Assembly: GCA_021772075.1 (NCBI GenBank)
Contig: JAETNQ010000009.1
Span: 18,124 to 82,123 of the forward strand
Origin: Lachnospiraceae bacterium
GTDB taxonomy: Bacteria; Bacillota; Clostridia; Lachnospirales; Lachnospiraceae
Reading direction: 5' to 3'
DNA: 64,000 nt
A program made the translations under genes and the position numbers. The notes below the pieces were generated by a model. It was given only the letters and a program-made list of their open reading frames with translations. It did not search any database and had not been told where the DNA came from. Positions 41,516 through 49,726 of the stretch are shown here, one piece after another. The first letter of the stretch is position 1. The number at the start of each line of letters is the position of its first letter.

Positions 41516-41899
41516 TTATTCTTCAATCTCCTCTATCAGCTTCATGTCTACGGAATTCATATTGCATTGTCCCTGGAAGATCGCATTTTCATCCACGATC
41601 AGGCTCTTTGTCTGGATATTGCCCCTGATGCTTCCCGTAGACGCTACTTCCGTCCTTCCTGCGGAAGTCAGGTCTCCTTCTACGATGCCGGCCACCATAA
41701 TATCTGCGCCTTTAATATTTCCCAGCACCTTTCCCGATGCGCCGATCACCAGGGCTCCCTGGCTGCTCACATCTCCTTTTACTCTCCCGTCAATACGAAT
41801 CGCCTCTTCCGAAGTGATCGTTCCTTCCACCAGCATATCGGCACCGATAATACTTCCAATCTTTGCGTTTACATTCGCTGTTTTCTTACTCCCCAACAT
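41516..41899 (-). CDS. Bactofilin (polymer-forming cytoskeletal protein)
   Basis: 127 residues with a beta-helical bactofilin core of short repeats: SIIGADMLVEGTITSEEAIRIDGRVKGDVSSQGALVIGASGKVLGNIKGADIMVAGIVEGDLTSAGRTEVASTGSIRGNIQTKSLIVDENAIFQG. Bactofilins polymerise under the membrane and position cell-wall enzymes. The gene follows the LytM-like gene by nine bases, the usual bactofilin-M23 pairing. Confidence 0.92.
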   Translation of the reverse strand: MLGSKKTANVNAKIGSIIGADMLVEGTITSEEAIRIDGRVKGDVSSQGALVIGASGKVLGNIKGADIMVAGIVEGDLTSAGRTEVASTGSIRGNIQTKSLIVDENAIFQGQCNMNSVDMKLIEEIEE

Positions 41900-41908
41900 A
41901 TTCTCCTC

Positions 41909-42682
41909 CTAACCGTTAATTTCAATCATTTCCATCGGGTCTATATATGTATCGTCCTTGCTTATGCTGTAGCCCATCTCCGTGTTGTCCTCGTCGACCA
42001 CATACAGAATAGCCCCTCTTGTTACCTCGTTACCTGCTTTTACCACTGCATTACCGTTGTTGCGGTAAATAGAAATATAACCGTTTCCGTGGTCTATACT
42101 GACAACGTTTCCATAATCTACGTCCACATCTACAGATAAAACTGTTCCTGTACCGGAAGCTATTACGTTAATGCCTTCCGATGCGGCAAATATGACTTCC
42201 TTTCTATCCTCATGCGCCCGCATGCCCTGCGCATCATCATCCTCCGCTTCCTCTTCCGTTTTCAGCTGTGCGGTCCCGCTCAAAGGAAACCCTTTCGGAA
42301 TATGTTCTTCCTCTTCCTGCGCCGCCATGGCCTCTTCCACTTCCGCATGTTCATTCACGGTATCATTCAAAACTTTTATCTGTTCCGCCATCTCCTCCTT
42401 TTCTGTTTCCAGTTCTTTTGCTTCCGCTTCCAGCCGCTCTATTTCTTTCTGCAGGCTGATATTCTGCTCCGCCTGTGCCTTGAACCTCTCCATGGAGTCG
42501 GACAAGGTGATCACGCTATACACTACATAACAGACTGCGCAGACCAAAAGAAGGAAACTTCCCAGCATTACTGTTCCTGCTAACCCGGCGTTAATATGAA
42601 ATTCTTTCTTTTTGTTCTTTGCCGAATCAGAGATTATCATTACTGTATAACTTTTCTTACTCTTTCGCGTTCTCAGCTTCAT
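41909..42682 (-). CDS. Membrane-anchored LytM/M23-like protein, probably inactive
   Basis: About 257 residues: a basic N-terminus, one membrane span (GTVMLGSFLLLVCAVCYVVYSVI), a long coiled coil (~60-110: AEQNISLQKEIERLEAEAKELETEKEEMAEQIKVL) and a C-terminal LytM fold (INVIASGTGTVLSVDVDVDYGNVVSIDHGNGYISIY). Zinc ligands of active M23 enzymes are missing: the HxxxD start reads HEDRKEV and the final YAH reads YRN. It probably scaffolds, as SpoIIQ-like proteins do. ATG 42682 is well spaced behind GGAGGTGA. Confidence 0.82.
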   Translation of the reverse strand: MKLRTRKSKKSYTVMIISDSAKNKKKEFHINAGLAGTVMLGSFLLLVCAVCYVVYSVITLSDSMERFKAQAEQNISLQKEIERLEAEAKELETEKEEMAEQIKVLNDTVNEHAEVEEAMAAQEEEEHIPKGFPLSGTAQLKTEEEAEDDDAQGMRAHEDRKEVIFAASEGINVIASGTGTVLSVDVDVDYGNVVSIDHGNGYISIYRNNGNAVVKAGNEVTRGAILYVVDEDNTEMGYSISKDDTYIDPMEMIEING

Positions 42683-42808
42683 ACAATAAGTCACCTCCAG
42701 TAAACTCTTACTATTTTACCACAGGTGACTTGCCAAATACAACTTCATTTCAAATTTTTTTAACTATATGTTCCAAAAGTGTTTCAAATTTATTACAAAT
42801 TGTCCGTT

Positions 42809-43876
42809 TTACACGTCCAGTTTCATATCGCCATCCTTCAGCCATTTCCTTTTGCGCATCCACTCGGAGATAAGGAAAGCAAGGAGCGCCGGAAGCACAA
42901 AATGCATCAATGCAATCTGAAACAAGGCCGTTCCGGAAGCCATTCCTCCCTCCACCATCGTCTGGTAAGCGTTAATCTGCCCCACAAGCCCCGCTGTCCC
43001 CATACCGGAACCGGTAGGATTATTCTCCATCCCGAAGACCATCGTCGAAACCGGCCCCAGCACCGCGCTCGTCAGGATTGCCGGCAGCCAGATCACAGGC
43101 TTTTTCACGATATTCCCGATCTGAAGCATGCTCGTCCCCAAGCCCTGCGCCAACAGGCCGTTTACTTTATTTTCCCGGAAGGAAGCTACGGCAAATCCGA
43201 CCATATTAGCGCAACAGCCAACAGCCGCCGCCCCTGCCGCAATTCCATTCAGCCCGAGAATAATGCCCAATGCCGCAGAACTGATCGGGAGCGTCAAAAT
43301 CATGCCCATCAGCACGGATACCACGATCCCCATCAGGAAGGGCGCCTGAACCGTCCCCCAGTTAATAACAGATCCGAGCCATGCCATAAAGGCAGAAATC
43401 GGCGGCCCAAGTACCAGCCCTACCGCCGCCCCCGACACAATACAGGCAAAAGGCGTCACCAGAATATCCACCTTCGTCTTCCCCGAAACCAGACGCCCTG
43501 CGTAAATCCCCACAATTGCGGCAATAAACGCACCCAAAGGCTCACCGGGGCCGGAAAAGCACATCGTTCCCTCTACCAGGACGGCGCCCTCTATTATTTT
43601 TCCGGCAAAGGCCCCGGTCATTCCAACCGCCGCCGCAGAAAGCACGACCAACGGCCCTGCTTTCAGCTTTAACGCCGTGCCGCAGCCAATCCCTGCGCCA
43701 GTCACTGCAGCGGCCATTTTTCCCATCATGAATACATAAGCGCCTGCCGCCCCGGGTATCAGAGTCCCGATCTGTTGGATAATCGTTCCTATAATCAACG
43801 TGGCGAACAGGCCCGATGCCATCCCGCTTAACCCGTCGATAAAAATTTCATTGAGCAGTTTTTTTACTTTTTTCAT
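42809..43876 (-). CDS. PTS EIIC-type membrane protein
   Basis: About 355 residues with roughly ten hydrophobic segments, of the stand-alone PTS_EIIC_2 type: FIDGLSGMASGLFATLIIGTIIQQIG, VVLSAAAVGMTGAFAGKIIEG, CFSGPGEPLGAFIAAIVGIYAGR and TMVFGMENNPTGSGMGTAGLVGQI. No EIIA or EIIB gene is near, so sugar phosphotransfer is not implied and the substrate is unknown. ATG 43876 has an AAGGAGGAAG site; the frame extends 27 codons further. The NiaR-like regulator lies upstream on the same strand, a possible controller. Confidence 0.8.
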   Translation of the reverse strand: MKKVKKLLNEIFIDGLSGMASGLFATLIIGTIIQQIGTLIPGAAGAYVFMMGKMAAAVTGAGIGCGTALKLKAGPLVVLSAAAVGMTGAFAGKIIEGAVLVEGTMCFSGPGEPLGAFIAAIVGIYAGRLVSGKTKVDILVTPFACIVSGAAVGLVLGPPISAFMAWLGSVINWGTVQAPFLMGIVVSVLMGMILTLPISSAALGIILGLNGIAAGAAAVGCCANMVGFAVASFRENKVNGLLAQGLGTSMLQIGNIVKKPVIWLPAILTSAVLGPVSTMVFGMENNPTGSGMGTAGLVGQINAYQTMVEGGMASGTALFQIALMHFVLPALLAFLISEWMRKRKWLKDGDMKLDV

Positions 43877-43980
43877 CTTCCTCCTTGCCCTTCCTTTCCT
43901 TCTATCAATATACATATGTAAATCAACTGTCTTGTCAGTCAATGGCAAGGATAACATATTTTTCTCAACGAGTCAATAAT

Positions 43981-44034
43981 CCCGCAGCAGTCGCCAAATG
44001 GCTACGTGCTGCCATTTGGCTCGCTGCTCGCAGG
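43981..44034. repeat. REP-like hairpin repeat, copy 2
   Basis: A near-perfect 54-base hairpin. The inner arms GCCAAATGGC and GCCATTTGGC flank TACGTGCT, and the outer arms CCCGCAGCAGTC and CTCGCTGCTCGCAGG pair imperfectly. The outer part matches the repeat at 15917-15993. It overlaps the 3' end of the NiaR-like gene and may act as its terminator. Confidence 0.75.
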
Positions 44035-44556
44035 AATCAAGTACCCTTTTCTATCCAGTTCTTCTCCGATCCGGTCCAACGTCTCTTCAGAATCTGCCTC
44101 CACAGTATGGAAATGGACGCCATGGGTCAGATTATTCAACGGCTTCGTCTTATATTCCTCCACTTTTTTCACAAAAGCTTCCGCATCCGCCCTGCAGTTT
44201 ATAATCAAATCAGCCGATATCTGTCCGTAGATCCCGTGTTCCACCACCACGTCCCTGATTTTCCCCCCCATATCTACAATGGCATACAATTCGTCCAATA
44301 TTTCCTCGTCCTTATGCTTTACTTTATAAGTCCTCTTTTTCCTGTTCCCATCTTTCCAGCCGTCAAAAAAAATATATCCTTTGTTCGTGGAAAGGATATT
44401 TCTGTCCGTAGCGCGCAAAAGCGCAATATCCTGCACGATTACCTGTCTGCTGACTCCGAGCACAGCCGCCAGCTCCGTTCCTGATACCGGCGCTTTCTTT
44501 CCATGCAGTATTTCTATAATTCTTTTTCTTCTTTCATCGCCTTCCATAGTCTCCAT
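44002..44556 (-). CDS. niaR: NiaR-like transcriptional repressor (HTH_11 plus 3H domain)
   Basis: 184 residues. The N-terminal HTH (RRKRIIEILHGKKAPVSGTELAAVLGVSRQVIVQDIALLRATDRNILSTNKGY) is followed by a 3H domain with the three histidine-containing blocks: VVVEHGIYGQI, NNLTHGVHFHTVE and nearby residues. Characterised NiaR represses niacin uptake and NAD synthesis genes in response to nicotinate. The last ~11 residues (IPASSEPNGST) are encoded by the REP-like hairpin. ATG 44556 is preferred over the longer frame. An 8-bp inverted repeat lies upstream. Confidence 0.82.
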   Translation of the reverse strand: METMEGDERRKRIIEILHGKKAPVSGTELAAVLGVSRQVIVQDIALLRATDRNILSTNKGYIFFDGWKDGNRKKRTYKVKHKDEEILDELYAIVDMGGKIRDVVVEHGIYGQISADLIINCRADAEAFVKKVEEYKTKPLNNLTHGVHFHTVEADSEETLDRIGEELDRKGYLIPASSEPNGST

Positions 44557-44614
44557 CCGCCTTCCCGTATTCGCCAATATCCATAGGTTTTTTAAAAATC
44601 CCCTATAACGCAGA

Positions 44615-44642
44615 AAAACACCCACCCGAAGGTAAGTGTTTT
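44615..44642 (-). promoter_or_regulatory. TTCG-capped hairpin in the niaR leader
   Basis: On the minus strand AACACTTACC-TTCG-GGTGGGTGTT is followed by TTT. It looks like an intrinsic terminator, but it precedes the niaR start with no gene upstream on that strand, so it may attenuate niaR. Confidence 0.55.
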
Positions 44643-44645
44643 CCC

Positions 44646-44667
44646 ATGTAAAAGGGGAATTTTACAT
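44646..44667. promoter_or_regulatory. Inverted-repeat operator candidate upstream of niaR
   Basis: ATGTAAAA-GGGGAA-TTTTACAT is a perfect 8-bp inverted repeat with a six-base spacer, 90 bases before the niaR start. Autoregulation would fit the family. The rest of 44668-44893 is AT-rich leader and promoter sequence for niaR and the cold-shock gene. Confidence 0.55.
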
Positions 44668-44893
44668 TGGATTATCTCTAATCCTCTTATATCTTATCAT
44701 CATTATTCCTATTTGTATTTGCATTATATGCTTTTTATTAGTGCAAATATTGCTTAAAAACAAATACAAGACAAGAATTTGTTAAAAAAACAACAAATAA
44801 CCAATTTATTTCTTTACTTTTACTTTAACATATGCTATTCTAAACATATCGTTTATCAAGAAACGATATACTTAATCTCTGGAGGTATCTGGC

Positions 44894-45094
44894 ATGAATA
44901 AAGGTACAGTAAAATGGTTTAACAACCAAAAAGGCTACGGCTTCATCTCTGATGAACAGGGCAATGATGTATTCGTACATTATTCAGGACTTAATATGGA
45001 AGGCTTCAAATCTCTTGAAGAAGGCGCTGCCGTTGAGTTCGAAGTAGTAAATGGCGAAAAAGGCCCTCAGGCTGTAAACGTAACAAAGTTATAA
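44894..45094 (+). CDS. Cold-shock protein, CspA family
   Basis: A 66-residue single cold-shock domain: [32 protein letters not shown] contains RNP1 (KGYGFI) and RNP2 (VFVHY), followed by [21 protein letters not shown]. It is an RNA chaperone binding single-stranded nucleic acid. A long AT-rich leader precedes it, as in other csp genes, and CTGGAGG is the ribosome site. It is transcribed alone. Confidence 0.95.
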   Translation: MNKGTVKWFNNQKGYGFISDEQGNDVFVHYSGLNMEGFKSLEEGAAVEFEVVNGEKGPQAVNVTKL

Positions 45095-45212
45095 TTTTTC
45101 AATTATAACAAACATTAATCAGTATCAAGATTGTGCTTTTTATATAGACAAATTATCCCTAAATTTAAGGTGGGCTTTGTAATATGGCGGCAGATTTGGT
45201 AGCGGATTAAGG

Positions 45213-45247
45213 AGAGAACCTATTCTACATCAGATAGGTTCTTTTTC
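45213..45247 (+). terminator. Terminator downstream of the cold-shock gene
   Basis: AGAACCTAT pairs with ATAGGTTCT across a ten-base loop and is followed by TTTTTC. Confidence 0.75.
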
Positions 45248-45284
45248 TATGCACAAATCCGCACAAAAGAATGTGACCGGAAAA

Positions 45285-46067
45285 CTAACGGCGCCTGCCC
45301 ATAAAGGCGATCACTTCTTCCCATTTCATGTTTCCGCCAAACAGATCCAAAGCGCTGCCGATCGTCACGTTCACTCTATTTTGTCCCAGTTTTTTCAGCT
45401 TTTCCAAATCAGAAAAATCATGGACGCCGCCCGCATACGTAACGGGCATTTTCCCCCAATTCCCAAGGAGCGCGGCCACTTCCTCCTCGATCCCGTCTGC
45501 CCTTCCTTCCACATCCACCGCATGGACGAGGAATTCATCACAATAAAAAGAAAGTTTCTCCAACGTTTCTTCCGACAGCTTTACATCCGTATCCTTCTGC
45601 CATCTGTCGGTAACAATATAATATGCGCCGTCTCTGCGCCGGCAGCTTAAATCCAGCACAATCCTGTCTTTCCCTGCCCTGCGGACCAGCCGTTCCAGAT
45701 TGGCATATTCTATTTTCCCATCCCGAAACACATAGGACGTTACAATCACATGGCTTGCCCCTGACTCCAGATATTCCAAAGCATTCTCTTCCCGAATGCC
45801 TCCTCCTACCTGAAGCCCGCCAGGATATGCCTGCAGCGCCGACAGCGCCTGGGCTTTCGTCTCCGCATAATATCCGCTGCTTTCGGGATTCAGCAAAATA
45901 ACATGGCCGCCCTTTATCCCGTTTTTTTTATAAAAATCCGCATAAAAAGCCGCATCCTGCCCTGACACAAAGTTTTCTTCCGCATTATCCTGCCGGTCCC
46001 GCAGGCTTCCTCCCACGATCTGTTTTACTTTTCCATTGTGGATATCGATACAAGGTCTGAATTCCAT
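45285..46067 (-). CDS. hisA: Eukaryotic-type ProFAR isomerase (HIS6/HisA function)
   Basis: A 260-residue TIM barrel with the start FRPCIDIHNGKVKQIVGGSL, unlike typical bacterial HisA (which begins IPAIDLKDGKCVRL). It continues VILLNPESSGYYAETKAQAL, GGLQVGGGIREENALEYLESGASHVIVTSYVF and PVTYAGGVHDFSDLEKL. This version, known from fungi and plants and some clostridia, catalyses the same Amadori rearrangement in histidine synthesis. Phosphate-binding GGG and AGG loops are present. It stands alone, away from other his genes, consistent with acquisition as a single gene. Confidence 0.85.
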   Translation of the reverse strand: MEFRPCIDIHNGKVKQIVGGSLRDRQDNAEENFVSGQDAAFYADFYKKNGIKGGHVILLNPESSGYYAETKAQALSALQAYPGGLQVGGGIREENALEYLESGASHVIVTSYVFRDGKIEYANLERLVRRAGKDRIVLDLSCRRRDGAYYIVTDRWQKDTDVKLSEETLEKLSFYCDEFLVHAVDVEGRADGIEEEVAALLGNWGKMPVTYAGGVHDFSDLEKLKKLGQNRVNVTIGSALDLFGGNMKWEEVIAFMGRRR

Positions 46068-46300
46068 CGGTACAGCCGCCTTTCTCTTCTATTATTTTTC
46101 ATCCAATTTTTATCATCATATTTTTATAAATCGTAAGCAAATAAGTGCAGCAATGATGCCAAAAATGTAACGTATATTTTTCTCCTTCAAGAGCATAATA
46201 CTAATGCAGCATTTGAAAATGTTGTGCTTAATTTGCTAAGTTTTATGCTTATGCCCAAATAAGCGGTCTATGAAAACATTATGAAAATGGAGGAAATGTT

Positions 46301-46876
46301 ATGAAAAACAGCAAAAAACTGATATCCGTTTCCCTTCTTGTCCTCATGCTCGGACTTGTCACCGCATGCGGCAACAGAAATGCCAACAAGACGGATAACA
46401 ACGCCGGTACAGAAAACGGAGCCGGTACGGACACAACCGGCGAAACAGGCAACGCTAATGGAACAGGCAATGCTTCCGGAGCAGATACGGTCGGAACTGA
46501 CGGCAACACCGGCGCCGGAAATGCAGCCGACAATAATGCTAACGGAACAGGAAACTCCAACAACAACGTAAACGATGTAACGAACGGCACGGGCGGTACG
46601 AACGGCACGGGCGGTACGAACGGCACGGGCGGTACGAACGGCACGGGCGGTACGAACGGCATGGGTACTGACGGCACGAACACCGGAACAGGCGCTGCAG
46701 ACGGCAACGGCACAGCCGGAACTGGTGCGACAGGCAACGGCACAAACAATAATACGAATACCGGTTCTGTCCTCGACGATGCCGGAAATGCAGTCGGCGA
46801 TGCAGTCAATGATATCGCTGACGGAGTATCCGATGTAACGAACGATGTCGTCGGAAACAATGGCAACAACCGCTAG
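46301..46876 (+). CDS. Low-complexity Gly/Asn/Thr-rich lipoprotein
   Basis: 191 residues: a signal sequence with lipobox (KKLISVSLLVLMLGLVTACG), then an almost pure Gly/Asn/Thr/Ala/Asp sequence with the hexapeptide NGTGGT repeated four times, and a C-terminal amphipathic stretch (VLDDAGNAVGDAVNDIADGVSDVTNDVVG). It is predicted to be surface-anchored and disordered, perhaps a spacer or adhesive. GGAGGAAATG precedes the start. The minus-strand frames across the repeats are artefacts of composition. Confidence 0.82.
   Translation: MKNSKKLISVSLLVLMLGLVTACGNRNANKTDNNAGTENGAGTDTTGETGNANGTGNASGADTVGTDGNTGAGNAADNNANGTGNSNNNVNDVTNGTGGTNGTGGTNGTGGTNGTGGTNGMGTDGTNTGTGAADGNGTAGTGATGNGTNNNTNTGSVLDDAGNAVGDAVNDIADGVSDVTNDVVGNNGNNR
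46583..46654 (+). repeat. Four perfect 18-bp tandem repeats
   Basis: AACGGCACGGGCGGTACG is repeated four times without change, followed by a diverged fifth unit. It encodes NGTGGT. Perfect identity suggests recent expansion, so repeat number may vary between strains. Confidence 0.9.
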
Positions 46877-46882
46877 CATCTT

Positions 46883-46914
46883 AAAAATAGGGGGAAACAT
46901 TCCCCCTATTTTTA
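46883..46914. terminator. Bidirectional terminator between the lipoprotein and fbp genes
   Basis: AAAAATAGGGGGA pairs with TCCCCCTATTTTT around AACAT, with A/T runs on both sides, between convergent genes. Confidence 0.85.
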
Positions 46915-46957
46915 AGGAAAAATTTTATTATATATTATAATTATATATTATAACGGT

Positions 46958-48916
46958 TTACAGCGATTTTTCTATAATCGTTCCATCCCTGTATGCCTGA
47001 AGAAGTACTTCTAACTGGTGGATCGTCTCTTTGATCTCCGCGCCGCCGTCCGTATCGGCTACGCTGATTCTGGAATTGCTCGTTTCCAAAATCACGGAAT
47101 CGGAAAAAATATCCGATTCATGTAATATGGCGGATTCTGTCGATTCAAACGGCTCATGGGCCACAAGGCGCATCCCATGGGAATTCGCTACCAAAGTATA
47201 CCCTGCGATTCCCGTTTTCCCCTGATATGCCTTGGAAAAACCGCCATCGATGATAAGCAGCTTTCCGCCGCATTTGATCGGCGACTCCCCTTTTTTCAAC
47301 TCCACGGGAACATGGCCGTTCACAATATGGGAATGCTTGCTGTCCAGCCCGAACTCCATTAAAATTTTATTGATCACATCCTCATTATCCAGCAGCTGGT
47401 AATAGCTGTTTTTTGTTTCCTTGTGCGTCTCCTTCTCTTCTACAAAGTATCTCTCAAAAGTCGCCATTTTATCCTTGCCAAACACCGGCGAATTAGGCCC
47501 CTCCCAAATATACCATATCATATCCTGACCCTTTTGCATTTCCGCCGGATTATATTTGGAATAATAGCCCTTCCTGGCATATTGGTCCAAAATATCATAC
47601 AACGCCTTTCCGCTGTATTTTTCCCCATCGATGGTAAGGGTATTAAAATTGCCGTTTTCATCCATAGGCACGCATCCGTGGTAGAGCAGATTGGAATTAT
47701 ATACTTTATAAAGCCCTCCTCTGGAAAAAAGGAAACGGACATGTTTCTGCAGCTTCTCACACTTTAAGAACGCCTGTCTCAAACGTTCCATCACCTGTTC
47801 TTCCTCCGGGCTTAAAGCATATGGATCTTCAGGATTGACCGTCGGAAATTCCACGTCCCGCATCGCATATGCTTTGCCGCCTATATTTATGGTCTTATTT
47901 TCATAATCTATTTTATCCAGCAGGAGGCGGTCCTCCATTTGGAATTCCGGCCGGCGCTTGATCAAGCTTCCCTCCAGCTTAAACTGGATAATCGCTATCG
48001 CCTTATGCATCTTCATATCAAGATCCAGATCCTTCGTATTATAATCCGTATTATATTTGATGGAAAAAGTACCGCAGTCCACGCCTTTATATGTTTCCAT
48101 GGCAAAAGTCGCCAGCGGGATCAGATTGATTCCATAGCCTTCCTCCAGAGTATCCAGATTCCCGTAACGCGCCGAAAGCCGGATCACATTGGCAATACAA
48201 GCCAAATGCCCGGCTGCCGCCCCCATCCAGACAATATCATGGTTGCCCCATTGGATATCCACGGAGTGGTAACGGCTCAAAGTATCCATAATGATATGGG
48301 GACCAGGCCCTCTGTCAAAAATATCCCCGACAATATGCAAATGGTCGATGACCATGCGCTGGATCAAATAGCTCAAAGCCACAATAAATTCCTGCGCCCG
48401 GTCTATCCGGATGATCGTATGGATGATCTCGTTATAGTAAGCCTCTTTATCCTGTATTTCCGCCTTTTCCGTAATCAGTTCTTCGATTACATAGGCAAAA
48501 TCAGACGGCAGGGCCCTGCGCACTTTGGACCGGGTATATTTGGAAGCCACCCGCTTTGTAATCTGCACCAGCCTGTGCAGGGTGATCTTGTACCAGTCCT
48601 CGATATTATCTTCTTCCTGAGTAACGATTTCCAGTTTCTCCTTCGGATAATAAATCAGAGTGGCCAGGCTTTTTTTATCCCTGCTGCTCAACGTATTTCC
48701 AAACTCTTCGTCTATCTTTCTCTTGACGGCGCCGGAGCCGTTTTTCAATACATGGTTGAACTGTTCGTATTCCCCATGAATATCCGTAAGAAAATGCTCC
48801 GTCCCTTTCGGCAGACAAAGAATCGCCTGCAAATTAATAATCTCCGTAGATGCCGACGCTATCGTCGGATACTGATGTGCCAGACTGCGGAGATACTTTA
48901 ATTCCAAATCTTCCAT
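46958..48916 (-). CDS. fbp: Fructose-1,6-bisphosphatase, class III
   Basis: A 652-residue class III FBPase, the Firmicutes type, with metallophosphatase motifs: FLTDIHGEYEQFNHVL, DHLHIVGDIFDRGPGPHIIMDTL, VDIQWGNHDIVWMGAAAG and, late, SHIVNGHVPVELKKGESP. It hydrolyses fructose-1,6-bisphosphate to fructose-6-phosphate in gluconeogenesis. Length is normal. It lies 31 bases behind dapB on the same strand with no visible terminator between, so it may be partly co-transcribed from the lysine-riboswitch promoter. Confidence 0.95.
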   Translation of the reverse strand: MEDLELKYLRSLAHQYPTIASASTEIINLQAILCLPKGTEHFLTDIHGEYEQFNHVLKNGSGAVKRKIDEEFGNTLSSRDKKSLATLIYYPKEKLEIVTQEEDNIEDWYKITLHRLVQITKRVASKYTRSKVRRALPSDFAYVIEELITEKAEIQDKEAYYNEIIHTIIRIDRAQEFIVALSYLIQRMVIDHLHIVGDIFDRGPGPHIIMDTLSRYHSVDIQWGNHDIVWMGAAAGHLACIANVIRLSARYGNLDTLEEGYGINLIPLATFAMETYKGVDCGTFSIKYNTDYNTKDLDLDMKMHKAIAIIQFKLEGSLIKRRPEFQMEDRLLLDKIDYENKTINIGGKAYAMRDVEFPTVNPEDPYALSPEEEQVMERLRQAFLKCEKLQKHVRFLFSRGGLYKVYNSNLLYHGCVPMDENGNFNTLTIDGEKYSGKALYDILDQYARKGYYSKYNPAEMQKGQDMIWYIWEGPNSPVFGKDKMATFERYFVEEKETHKETKNSYYQLLDNEDVINKILMEFGLDSKHSHIVNGHVPVELKKGESPIKCGGKLLIIDGGFSKAYQGKTGIAGYTLVANSHGMRLVAHEPFESTESAILHESDIFSDSVILETSNSRISVADTDGGAEIKETIHQLEVLLQAYRDGTIIEKSL

Positions 48917-48947
48917 CCACTCCCGCTCCTTCCGTATTTATGCCTTC

Positions 48948-49709
48948 TTAGCCAACATCGACGACATCGCTCATATCATACTTGCCGGCCGGTTTGCCCG
49001 CCAGGAATTTGGCTGCCTGGATCGCGCCTTTCCCGAAAACAGCCTTGGAATACGCCGCATGGGAGAAAGTAACCACTTCGTCCGCCCCTGCAAAAATCAC
49101 ATCATGCTCGCCCACGATGGTTCCTCCCCTGACTGCGGAAAAACCGATCTCCTTCGCCGGCCGCTTTTCTCTCCGGCCGCTTCTGTCATAAATATATTCA
49201 TAAGCGTTGCCCAGTTCCTCATTAATGGAATCCGCCAGAGCCAGCGCCGTCCCGCTGGGCGCATCCACTTTTTTGTTATGGTGCTTCTCCACGATCTCCA
49301 TATCAAATCCTGCAGGAGCCAAAATTCCCGCCGCCTTTTTCAACAGCTTTAAAAGCATATTGATTCCCAGCGACATATTCGCCGATTTTAGGACAGCCGT
49401 TTTTTCACTCGCTTCTTCCACTTTCCGGAGCTGCGCTTCGGAAAGCCCTGTCGTACAAAGCACACAGGGCAGCTTCTTTGCCACGCAGTAATCCAGCAGC
49501 CCGTCTACCGCCTGGGCATTGCTGAAATCAATCACCGCATCCGCCTCTATATCGCACAAATCAATACTTTTAAATACCGGATAGGCATTGTTTCCAGCCT
49601 CAAAAACATCCACCCCGGCTACTATTTCTATTTCATCGTCCGCCGCAATCAGTCCGGTAATCATCTGTCCCATCTTCCCGTTGCAGCCGTGCATAATTAC
49701 TTTTATCAT
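48948..49709 (-). CDS. dapB: 4-hydroxy-tetrahydrodipicolinate reductase
   Basis: 253 residues: the NAD(P)-binding start KVIMHGCNGKMGQMITGLI, the catalytic region EIVEKHHNKKVDAPSGTALALADSI (HHNKKVDAPSGT is diagnostic) and the end FLAGKPAGKYDMSDVV. It is the second step of the diaminopimelate/lysine branch, supplying the peptidoglycan cross-link amino acid and lysine. It lies 17 bases after dapA. Confidence 0.95.
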   Translation of the reverse strand: MIKVIMHGCNGKMGQMITGLIAADDEIEIVAGVDVFEAGNNAYPVFKSIDLCDIEADAVIDFSNAQAVDGLLDYCVAKKLPCVLCTTGLSEAQLRKVEEASEKTAVLKSANMSLGINMLLKLLKKAAGILAPAGFDMEIVEKHHNKKVDAPSGTALALADSINEELGNAYEYIYDRSGRREKRPAKEIGFSAVRGGTIVGEHDVIFAGADEVVTFSHAAYSKAVFGKGAIQAAKFLAGKPAGKYDMSDVVDVG

Positions 49710-49726
49710 ACCAGCCTCCCCAAAGA

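Noticed and set aside
46583..46654. Possible CRISPR-like short repeats
   Set aside because: They are contiguous 18-bp units without spacers inside a coding region. No CRISPR array was seen anywhere in the window.
46268..46900. Long minus-strand ORFs opposite the lipoprotein gene (Pro/Val-rich and Arg/Cys-rich)
   Set aside because: They are produced by the 18-bp repeats and lack ribosome sites; the plus-strand frame has a signal sequence, a lipobox and a terminator.
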